Shown: in pieces, positions 13,701 through 25,700 of the stretch
How positions within the stretch are numbered: position 1 is the stretch's first letter
Layout of the letters: the number at the start of each line of letters is the position of its first letter
DNA from: Owenia fusiformis
Lineage: Eukaryota > Annelida > Polychaeta > Sabellida > Oweniidae
NCBI GenBank assembly: GCA_903813345.2
Contig: CAIIXF020000011.1
Location: 28,882,166-28,946,165, forward strand
DNA: 64,000 nt
Reading direction: 5' to 3'
The notes under the pieces: model-generated
What the model was told of the DNA's origin: nothing
Seen by the model: only the letters and a program-made list of their open reading frames with translations
Databases searched by the model: none
Made by a program: the position numbers and the translations under genes

Positions 13701-16700
13701 TTTGTTTGGGGTGTGAGGGGTGGCCCACTCCCCCTAGAAAATTTTACAATTTTACGACGCTATTTGGTGCTTTCTGGGCACTTTCAAAGTGTATGAGTCA
13801 TTTAAAGAATTTGAGAAAATCACAATTTTTTTTGGGGGGGATCAAGGGGGGCGCCAGAGGGGGGGGGTTATGCAAGTGCAAGATGCAAGAGGGAGAGTAA
13901 GTCCCCCAGAAACACTAACTATATCAAGGAGCTATTTGATGATATCTGGGCACTTTAAAAGTGTCTGAGACAAAACTCTAAAATAAATTTAGAACTTTTC
14001 CATTGTTTTGCGGGGGTGTGAGAAGTGGCCAATACCCCTAGAAAATTTTACAATTTTAAGATGCTATTTGGTGCTTTCTGGGTACTTTCAAAGTGTATGA
14101 GTCAATGAAAAAATTACAAAAAAAATATTTTTCAAATTTTTTTTTTCAAATTTATTTTGGGGGGTGACAAAGGGGGGTGCGGTCGCACCCATCGCACCCC
14201 CCCATCTGACGGCCCTGACCTGTATAGAAATTGTAAAGACCAAAATGCTACCTCTTAAAAATCAATGTGATATTTTGTTTATGTGGGTGGGAATTAGAAT
14301 GAAATTCTTTTTTAGCATACATTATTCAGGATTGTCTCAATTATGGTTTTATGCGATCCCTTACATCCTCCAAGACATCAATTTTCCTTATTACTGTTGA
14401 GGTACTTAAAGCAGTTAGAAGCAGTGAATGACTGATGATCATACTGTAAGCACTGGCTTAGAGTCACTTTGCCTATGCTATCAAAATGTGATATTGATCT
14501 CGGGACTTGTAGTATTGGTGTGATTTTGTGCATGACTGAAGAAAAAGAATTTCTGTCAATAAAATGAAACGTTTACTTTATCACAAGGATTTTTCAAAAG
14601 GCAATTTCATGATGGATAGACTTAACATAGTTCTGGAAAGTAAAAATGTATCTTAATGTAAAACAAGTTACAGAGCACAGTGTCTGGCCTGCACTACAGC
14701 CTTCAGGGCCGTCAGATGGGGGGGTGCGATGGGTGCGACCGCACCCCCCTTTGTCACCCCCCAAAAAAAATTTGAAAAAATTCTTTTTGAAAAAATTTTT
14801 TTTTGAAAAATATTTTTTTGTAATTTTTTTTCATTGACTCATACACTTTGAAAGTACCCAGAGAGCACCAAATAGCATCTTAAAATTGTAAAATTTTCTA
14901 GGGGTATTGGCCACCCCTCACACACCCCACAAAACAATGGAAAAGTTCTAAATTTATTTTAGTGTTTTGTCCCAGACTTTTAAAGTGCCCAGACATCATC
15001 AAATAGCTCCTTGATATAGTTAGTGTTTCTGGGGGACTAACACTTGGTCCCCCTCTTGCATCTTGCACTTGCATCCCCACCCAACCTCCCCCTCTGGCTG
15101 ACTTGACCCCCCCCCCCCCCCAAAAAAAAAAAAAAAAATTGGATAAAAGTTGTGATTTTCTTAAATTCTTTAATTGACTCATACACTTTGAAAGTGCACA
15201 GAAAGCACCAAATAGCATCTTAAAATTGTAAAATTTTCTAGGGGTATTGGCCACCCCTCACACACCCCACAAAACAATGGAAAAGTTCTAAATTTATTTT
15301 ACTGTTTTGTCCCAGACACTTTTAAAGTGCCCAGACATCATCAAATAGCTCCTTGATATAGTTAGTGTTTCTGGGGGACTAACACTTGCTCCCCTCTTGC
15401 ATCTTGCACTTGCATCCCCACCCAACCTCCCCCTCTGGCGCCCCCTTGACCCCCCCAAAAAAAATTGGATAAAAGTTGTGATTTTTTATTAAATTCTTTA
15501 ATTGACTCATACACTTTGAAAGTGCACAGAAAGCACCAAATAGCGTCATAAAATTGTAAAATCTTCTAGGGGGAGTGGGGCACCCCTCACACCCCAAACA
15601 AAACAATGGAAAAGTTCTGAATTTGTTTTATGTATTGTCTCAGACACTTTTAAATTGCCCAGACATCATCAAATAGCTCCTTGATATAGTTAATGATTCT
15701 GGAAGACTAACACTTACTCGCCGTCTGGCATCCCCACTCCACCTCCCCCTCTGGCAGCCCCCACTCCACCTCCCCCTCTGGCAGCCCCCCCCCTTGACAC
15801 CCCCCCCCCCCCCCCCCAAAAAAAGAAATTAAGATTTTTCACATTTTTTATTGACTCATACACTTTGAAAGTGCCCAAAAAGCACCAAATAGCATCTTAA
15901 AATTGTAAAATTTTCTTGGGAAATAGGCACTTTTAAAGTGCCCAGACTTCATCGAATAGCACCTTGATATTGTAAATGTTTCTGGGGGACAGATATGGGG
16001 GACAGATATGGGGGACAAACACTTGCTCCCCCTCTGGCACCCCAACCCCACCTCCCACTCTGGCACCCCTCCCTCCCCTTTGACACCCCCAAAATTTGAA
16101 AAAAAATTGTGATTGTTTTTCAATGTTTTTATTGACTAATACACTTTAAAAGTGCCCAGAAGCACCAAATATCATCTTTAAATTGTAAAATTTTCTAGGA
16201 GAGTTAGCCACCCCTCACATCCCCCACAAAACAAAAGAAAATATTCTGAATTTCATGTATTGTCTCAGACATTTTTTAAGTGCCCAGACATCATCAAATA
16301 GCACCTTGATATGGTCAATGTTTCTGGGGGACAACCCCTTGCTCCCCCTCTGGCACCCCACCCCACTTCCTTTTTGACACCCCAAACTAATTTGAAAAAA
16401 AATCACATTTTTCTTATTGACTCCTACACTTTGAAAGTGCCCAGAAAGCACCAAATAGGATCTCAAAACTGTAAAATTTTCTAGGGGGAGTGGACCACTC
16501 CTCACAACCCCCACAAAAACGTTTGGAACGTTTAGAAGTTGCATTGTTAATTCCAAACCGATATAGGGAGTAACCGACCCCCCCCCCCCCCTCTGACTTA
16601 CGCAATTTGATTTACGCGGCAAAAAATTGACAATTTTATATTCTCTTTAGTAAAAACCGCACCCCCCTTGGAGAAAAGTGTCTTACGGGCCTGGCCTTTC

Positions 16701-19700
16701 ATCGTAATAGAATAGATACCCATACAAACTATCCATCTGCTATTGGCAGCCCATACTTCTATCAGTTAATATGTGCCCTGTATTTGGCATGCATTTACAA
16801 GATTGGTTCTCAATTTCAAGGTTTAGATCAATTAGGGATATAACATAAAGGGTGACAGAGAATTCACCAAGCATACAGGACTTTGTTTGACAAGCCTTAT
16901 TGAATTTGTGTATACTGTATAATAATGTAATTTCCAGTTATCGCTTTCAAGCAATCTGATGAAAACTAATTAATTACATAGATATTCTTTTTATAAATGT
17001 TTCCCTGTGTTACAGTGACCTTTTACATTGCAATACTGCATCTATAGTCTAATTGCAATCTAAATAATTCACCTTTTTAGTTAATATACTGGTATATGTA
17101 AATAATATTATTTCAATGGTCTCACATGGGAATATGTTATGCGCATTTACCAATCCAATAATTCTACTTTAGTTTCTGGCAAAGAACACTAGGTAAACAG
17201 TCAATCCACATCCACATGGAACCCATACCATGAGGATCCACGATGAATCCTCGTGGAATCCACACGTGGATCGGATCCCGGGGATCGGATTGGGGGTGTA
17301 AATACCGTAACTCATAGCAACAGTCTCTCTTTGAAGATTGATCAAAATGTATCTCATAAAATTGCAATTTATATCATTATGATCACAGATACAGAAAAAA
17401 TAAAAATAGGAGAAATATTTCTAACACCCATACAACTCAAAATTCTACATGAATATGAACATGAATACAACAATGAGTTCATGGTACACACATAATGTCT
17501 CGTCTCACATATGAGATGAGACATTAACATGCAAAATGTCACCATTCGCCATTTGTTACAGTATGAATTCAATTAATGTCACCATGATTATAAAATTTAT
17601 TTCTATTTACAAATTACAAAAATATTGATTGAACATTACTATAGAAATGCTCCAGACACTGAGACTAAGAACATAACAACCAATAACAAGAATACCCTGA
17701 TTCCTTTCATGTTCATACCACCCTCTGATTATAACTGAGGATCTTATACTTTTAATGTAAATAAGATCTCAATGATCCAAAATGCAGCATGCATGACATT
17801 TTACAGGAGTTTGAATGTTGACGAATGTCAGTTACTTAACATACATAAAATGTGTTGTGATTTTAATGATCTAAATGCAGCTTTTATATTTTCTTATGTG
17901 AATTTGAATGTTGATTAATTGTCGATTAATCAAAGGAATATGTCTTGTGGATTTCTGACCCCATAGTCAGAATGTATTCAAGATCAAGGAATTATCTCTA
18001 ATTTACAGAGTGTAGAAGTGAAGCTTATTCAAAGGGTACAACAAATGATATGTAATAACCAACCTGTGGTAAGCAGCGTATGGGACCTGCCACATGCTAT
18101 TAGCTTTACACTCTCAGCTTTTAGATCTGAAACATAAAAATAGAGATATACATACACAAAGAACTGTTAAGTGCTGCTGAAGTAGAACATATATGTTGGG
18201 TAGATCAATTTTCAAGGTAATTAGATCTACTGAGTTAATGTCAAGTGAAACACCTCTGAAATGAACACTTCTTGTGGTACCAAGGGTGTTCAACTTACAA
18301 AGGTTTTAAAGTGATGTGTATGCAAAGTGAAATCACACAAAAACATCTTGATAAGCATATTCAAAAATAAGATAAAAGATCTACGATCAAATCATAACAG
18401 ACTTGCCATATTACAAGGACTGCTGATTTTTTTCACATCATAAGTAAAAGACCATTATCCCCTAATTATTTTTTTTAGATTTTTTCTTTTTTTTCTATTT
18501 GTTACACAAGTTGCCAGAAAAGTAGGGTGTGAGTTTATTGGAGTATGTACATCTATTAGAGAGAATATGATATTACATCAGATTGTTAAATACCTGAAGA
18601 AAAATATGTACAACGATGTGAACACTTTATAAACAGATCATGTTCTATATCAACAAGCATGTTGTATTTAGGTGCTGTATCTACATACTTTGACAGAATC
18701 AATATTTGGCACTCAAAATATTAGCTTAAAACAAGAGATGTTGCTACTTGACATATTAGCTCATCCTATATAATAATATAAGTCATTTCGACACAATTAC
18801 ATATAGACTAGAATCAGGGGGTTGAAAATATAATGACATGTTATATTTTGTCGAGCAGGCAAGTCATGTTTACTAATTGAAAGGAAAAGGGTTCCTAAAT
18901 TGATACTGAGATTTAACAAGACGAAATAGGTGTCAAAATGTGTTTTTGTGTAAAAAATGTGTTTTTTGCAGAATTTTTTTTAAAAATTAAATTTTTTTTT
19001 TAGAAATTTTATTTTAGTAAATACAGTCTGGTTGATTATGGAAAAGTGAAAATAAATCAGTTTTGATCAATTTGGGTGATTTTGGAGAGGTTTTAGAGAT
19101 TTCTCTTGTGGTTGGCATAGTGAAATGAATGTAGAATAGAATCAATGCGTTGAAAATATAATGACCTCTTATTGACGAGCAGGCAATTCATGTTAACTAA
19201 TTGAAAGGTAAATGGTTTCTCAATTGATACTGAGATTTAAGAAGAAAAAATAGGTGTCAAAATGTGTTTTTGGGTAAAAAATGTGTTTTTTGCAGAAAAA
19301 CATTAAATTTTTTTAGAAATTTTATTTTAGTAAATACAATCTGGCTACAGAGTATAAAAAAGTGAAAATAAACCATTTTTGATCGATTTTGGGAAGCTTT
19401 TAGAGATTTCTTTAGTGGTTGGCATAATATGGATAGTGGAATAAATAGTCAATTTACTACTTTTGCATAACTAATAGAGACAATATTTAGGTTTACTACT
19501 CGAATTAGCATTTCACCAAAGATAACAATATATTCTTATTCAATTTTATTCAGTACTACATTTTGTCATATTCCTTCAGTTATATTATTCAAATATTCAT
19601 AAAAGTAAAGAATATCATACCAAAAATGCATACTTTAATATATTCAATACCTTTGCAAACACAATGATCAGTTTGCTAAATAACACTATAAAATTGACAT

Positions 19701-22700
19701 TGATACATACAATGTTATATGGAAACATATTCTTCAGTATCATCACCACAGGCTGTCATCGATCAGCCATTTTGAACAATGGGGTATACCAGGTTGTATT
19801 TACAAGTTTCAATGTTTCCACACAATTTCTTTCTCTCACATCTGACAACTAAGAACATGTTCCTCTAAGCAGCAGAAGATAATTCACTTGTGAGAGAATG
19901 CTGCATGCCAAATAGATACTGAATCACGTTTGAATTTTGAAAGAATAGTCTCGATGATCTTTGCATTTCATTGACATTAGGTGATACCAATCCCAATGAT
20001 GGATATTGTTGGTACTATCGAGAATTATATTATACTGGTGGTTGTGTACTATCCCGGGTGTACTATACTGGTATATCAGAAATGTATTGTGCTATTTTAA
20101 CTTTTGTGGAGTTGTACCTTCCCCATTGTTGAAAATATATCATATGATTTATGAATTATCTGTAGAGATCCTGTTTGGATGTTATGCATCAATTGTATTT
20201 TCAAGGGTCTCTTTATTGTGTTCGACTGTTTCTTTTGAGCTTTTTATAACGTTTGACCTTCTTCTGGATTTAGTACAGAAACTGCATACTGTTTTCTGTG
20301 TGATAGACCCCACTGTCTGAACCATTGACTAACAAGTCTATTTTGATAGGGAGATGATTGTGAGTGGTGATTATTGGTACTAGACCGTACTAGTTCAATA
20401 AAGCCAATCAAACCAGAAAGAGTACCATTATCGTAACACTAGATTGGCTGGCAGAGCTCCAACCTGGCACAATGACAAGTTAACCACAACTATTTATGTG
20501 GTGATCAACACTGATTGTATTGTTTGAACTAGTTAAGGGATGAAGAATATTATTTTAATTAATTGTCTAATTAGTGCCTTTTGACACCTCGTTCACCATG
20601 TTAAATCTCACAAATCTTTTGTTATATATAAAGGAGTATTTTGATACAGGTCTCTTGCCTGCTCGTTGAAATATAAGTACTTTCATTTTCTAGAGGCTTT
20701 TATCATCATATGATTCTAGTCTAATATATAAACGTGTACAAAAGGTGGGAATGTATATATAAATTGACACTGATATTTTGTCACCTTAACTTTGAAGATG
20801 TACATCCTCAAACTCAAAAGACACCAATAATCTAAATTCAAAACAGCACACAAGTTCTCAATTTTATCAATTGCTCTGTTGAATCAATACAAGCACATTT
20901 GACCAGGTAAATCACTTAAATATGACCATGTGTAGAGAGTGAACATACTGTCAAGTGACTCTTTAAATATCATCTCAAAATTGATTGACTAAACAAGTTT
21001 TACGATGAACATATTAGGGTGATCTTAACTTACTTTTTATACAGCTAGGCTTTGTTTGGGGTTTAGTGTTCCCTAGTCCCAGCTGACCCCAGTCGTTTGC
21101 ACCAAATGTGAATACTCGGCCACTCTCTGGAAGGCAATACTTTTTTTAATTTTTGTTGTATGTCGTTTTAGACATGGTCAATCATACTCCCCTATGGCTT
21201 TTGACCACAAACTGTAAATGTTATATTGTACACCTACATGTAGAATTAAGAGTAGACTTTTTTTTTAATAAATAATGTAACATGTTTAAACATATATATA
21301 AGTACTCTGAATTCCCTCTTTCTTAGAAAACATTATTTCTCTCACTATAACCTGTGACCCCCAGGATATTTCATTAGGGAACCACAAGGCCTAAAGCGAA
21401 ATGACTTTGAGTATTCTTCACATCTTCATATACACAGGCTGAACAGAGTCATTGCAATCCAGGCTATTTTGAGCTCTCATTCATTTACCTGCGACTAAGG
21501 CAGTATGTTCATCTCCACAGCCAACCAGTTTCACTCTGTCATTGCGTATCCAGAACTTATTTGGAGTGTTGTCAGCAAACTTGCTTTTTCCATATGTAAA
21601 CACGGCTCCAGTTTCTATAAAAAATATAAAGACTTCTGTTATTACAATAGCTAGTAAATGTGGCCCATTAATTTGTCTTTGCCTTGCATTCACGTTTGTA
21701 TTTCCCACGTGATCAGTCTACTATAGAGGAGGACACCTCAGCTGATATCAATGTCAAATATAAAGAGGAAAGACAGCTGAATCTCCCGTCTACTCAAAAA
21801 ATTAGTTTTCATGATATTATGTGAGGATATTTATTTATTTATATTATATCCTCTGCTCATTGACCTATTGATACATAAAGATCTAAAATGATGCATTGGA
21901 ATAACAAACTAAAATTGAAACATGACAAAGCTTTTTTGCAATAACAGAAAATGACAAATGGAATGATCTTTTAGATTTGATTTTCTTTCCTAAGAATGTC
22001 TTCACTGTCTTGTTTGGCAGAGTTTCACAATGTGACTTAGGGCGTCAAAGGACTTATTGGATACTGGAAGGTAAACACTAGAGGTGTCAAGTATTAACCG
22101 GTTAACCGGTTAACCGCCGATAATGCCTTGACCGGTCTGAGTTTTTATGGGCGGTTAGTTGACCGTGTATAATTCTGTTATTTCCCGCGCTTATTTTGCA
22201 TGCTAATCCGTTTGGTTTTATGGTGTCAGTTTCACGTAAGCTATTCATACATGTCATAAGTCCCATAACTCCTTACAAACATCCGATCAGCAACTTTAAT
22301 CCCTGCCACATTGCTTTCCCGCGCTTACTTTGCATTTTAATCTGTTTGTTTTTCAAGCGTCAGTTTCATGTGAGCTACTCATACATGTGATAGGTCCGAT
22401 AATTCCTTACAAACATCCAATCAGCAACTTTAATCCCTGCCACATTGCTTTCCCGCGCTTACTTACATAGATCGAAGATGAAGATTTCATTTGAAATTAT
22501 AAGTTCAAATTTCCCGCCGGTTAACCGACTTTAACCGGTAAAAACCCCCGGTTAACCGGTTAATGCTCAAGCGGTTAATTGACACCACTAGTAAACACAT
22601 GGTGAGCTAGGCAACAACAAAGCCAAAGCGTAGCAAATCCCATCGAACAGCCATGGCTGGCATTTTTACAAACAAAGTAAATAGCAAAAATGGCAGCCAT

Positions 22701-25700
22701 TTTTCAAAATGGCCACCTTCTACGAAAAGTGTCATTAGACAGTGTGCCATCCTTATAGTATTCACATACCAAATATGAACAAAATCGCTGCACTGCTTTT
22801 CGAGTTTATAGTAAAATACGTTAAAATGGCGGCCATTTTGAAAAATGGCCGCCATCTACCAAAAGTGTCATAAGACAGTGTGCCATGCTTATAGTACTCA
22901 CATACCAAATATGAACAAAATCGCTCCACTACTTTTCGAGTTATAGTAAAATATGTTAAAATGGCGGCCATTTTGAAAAATGGCCACCATCTACCAAAAG
23001 TGTCATAAGACAGTGTGCCATGCTTATAGTATAGTATAGTATTTAAATTTCTTATTATCAGGGCTAAAGATTAAGGTTAAAGCAGATATGAAATGGTATT
23101 TTTGACCTAAAGGAATCAATATAATTTTTTGATAAATGTATTTGGACATGTTTTCTCATTACCAAGAGTACTGTATGACCTCATGATTGGGAATGTGTTT
23201 CACGCCACTTTGCAACATTGCATAATTTTAGCTTCATTTGACGTTATTCGGAGGACTTTTAAAGATATAATATTAGTCAGTATTTTTCTATAAAATAAAA
23301 AAATTGTATAAAATTTTATAAAGATCATGGGCGTAGGGCTATAATTTGAGTTGGTATGCCCACTTTGGGATTGCATTGCCTAAGGCCGCGCATCTTGGGG
23401 GTCTGGGGGAAATTTTTATGGAAGACATTATTTGATGCAATCTGAGCATTTTTATCATCTTAAAATAGTTCTATTCTTTGGTTAAATATAGCCTACAAAT
23501 ACAGAATCATCAATAAATTCAAACACATTTTTAATTTTGTCAAATTCATTTGGTACGCATGGGCGCACTGTGCGTAACAGGCGCTATGCACATGAAGATC
23601 AATTAATTTAAAGGTCAGTGTGTACATGTGCTTTTGGCCATTTTGATGAGATTACATAACTCATTAAGAAAAATGTATCTTCCTACAATCAAATTTTTTA
23701 TTCTGTCAATCAGTTCATATGGTTAGAATAAGGAAAGAATGTGATGTAACCACGTGTCTACTTACCGGCTTGTTCTATGTCATCCATCGGACTAGGTTAC
23801 ATCGTGGAACGCAGCCGAACAGGACGCTGAAGGCAACAGCATATCTATCTTGATCGTCCATTTTGCAAGCTCACGTGACTGACACGTGACACATGTCTGA
23901 TCACGTGACTAGTTACTGTATCGATCATGTGACTTAATCACGTGTCAATGACGTGTCACCCAATCATGTCTTCAAGGAAATCGGAAGTAAATATTTTGGA
24001 AAATGTTTTCCGAGCATTTGCTACTGATTATAGAAGGCCCAATTACGCAACGAACGAAACTGCTAAATTGTTTTCGTGCCTAACATGCGCAGTACGCAAT
24101 GGAAGAAACTGCTAAATTGTATTTTTAGAGCTGTTTATTGATCTATTGATTCATAAAGACCTGTAATGATGCATTCAAATAAGACCGCCTCCTAAATGAA
24201 AACAGTACACATAAGGTGGTGAAAAAACAACGAACTAAAGTTGAAAGATCGGAACGTTCGCTACTTTGTTCAATTCCGGAAATCTCCAAGGGGCTGCAAA
24301 TGGGAAATTATTTAGATTTAGATTTTATAACCTCAGAATACTGGCTTCATTGTCGTGTTTGGCTGCGTTCCACGATGTAACCTAGTCCGATGGATGACAT
24401 AGAACAAGCTAGTAAGTAGACACGTGGTTACATCACATTCTTTCCTTATTCTAACCATATGAACTGATTGACAGAATAAAAAATTTGACTGTACCTTTAA
24501 TCACCTGGTACTAGATGAGAATATCGTCAAGATTGAGTGAAACAAATTCCCAAGAATTTCCATGGGCTTTCAACTCTTTCTCGCGGGACAGATAATAGTT
24601 TATAAGTAATTTTCCGTCCTAGGCAGACATTGCCTGTATGACAGTTCTGATACTTTTTGAAACTAACGTAGCTTGGGGGCTACTTGTACGCCAGCAATTT
24701 CGTAATTGAATTTTAAAGGATGGTGATACCAATGTGCATCTAGGCGGTTCTTGAACTGGTTGACATGGACTGACTGCACTACGTACTCTGGGAGACTGTT
24801 CCAATTGTTTGTTACCCTGTGGCTGAAAGTGTTTTGTCTCATTGAGGTTTTGCAGTGGGCTTTTAGGAGTGGTTGGGAATTTCCTCTTCTATTGTGTGTT
24901 TCTCTTGCTTGGAAATTAGGTAATGTTGCTGTTGTGTTGACATCATAGTATGAGTTGATGTATTTGAACGTCTCTATCATATCACCACGTAGTCATCTGT
25001 AGGCAAGTGTTGTAAGGTCTAGTGCCTTTAGTCTCTGGGGGTAGGGTAGAGCTTTAAGTGTTGGAACTATACGCGTTGCTCTTCTTTGTATTTTCTCTAG
25101 GGCTTCTATATCCTTCTTCATGTAGGGATTCCACACTGATTGTGCAAACTCAAGTTTGGGTCTGACTAAGCCATTGAATAGTAATTTAAATGTATCAGTG
25201 TCCCAGTATGTAAAAGATCTTTTTACCATTCCAAGCACTTTGTTTGCATTGTTTGCTATGGTTTTGACATGGTTACTGAATTTGAGATTTGTATCCATAT
25301 AAACTCCAAGATCTCTTTCACAGTTACTATGTCTAATTGTAGATTTCTGGTCTGAGTTGTTGTCTTTCATCAGGTAGTCGAAATTCCTGTTACTTCTTCC
25401 AATATGTAGTACGCCACATTTTTTAGTATTGAATTTTAATTGCCAATCTTGAGTCCATTTTTGAACATTGTCAATATCCCTCTGTAGTAAAGTTTAATCA
25501 TCTATGGAGATAGGGCATTTTGATCAAATTCGTGGGATTTCGCGAGACTATTCGAGGGACAAACATGCTAATCGAGGGACAGTTAACTGAGATTCACTGA
25601 GGGACAGATCTTTTGGACAAAGTGCCCCAAATTCGTGGGAGTTTGCGGGACATCCACCTAAATTTGCGGGCTGACGCGGGACATTCAAGGAATTTGTGTG

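Larger units (their letters stand above)
7820..21614 (-). other. RPGR: RPGR RCC1 propeller exons (exons 2-10)
   Basis: Exons 2 to 8 are 126, 93, 63, 153, 156, 147 and 159 bp: every one is a multiple of three and every junction is phase 1 (a G or A before the donor). Exons 5, 6, 7 and 8 each encode exactly one blade, beginning (E/D/A)xG(K/E/H)(L/V)xxxFG or WG and ending CG-x-x-H-x-x-(A/V)-(L/V/I)-T-G. Exons 3+4 and 9+10 each share one blade, and exon 2 is a single blade, giving seven in all. Exon 9 is 125 bp and returns the frame to phase 0. One blade has Cys for the usual Gly in GQLxLE (exon 5), which is tolerated elsewhere in the superfamily. Confidence 0.93.
23689..24488. repeat. 800-bp inverted repeat with ~130-bp arms
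   Basis: The left arm 23689-23818 and right arm 24361-24488 are near-perfect mirror images (for example GGTTACATCGTGGAACGCAG against its complement). The ~540-bp loop includes the CACGTG cluster and an NRF1-like CATGCGCAGT at about 24083. The left arm includes the candidate alternative RPGR first exon; in the right arm its donor is altered (CTAGTAAG). Confidence 0.8.

Noticed and set aside
12498-16693. A single foldback transposon with 1.9-kb arms
   Set aside because: Each half has its own inverted ends and its own 5-bp duplication (ACCTG, GCCTT), so two insertions explain it better.
17164-17572. Overlapping open frames around 17.2-17.5 kb
   Set aside because: Frames on both strands overlap with no family resemblance; the sequence includes a GGATCC/ATCCAC-rich palindromic patch and a Helentron fragment.
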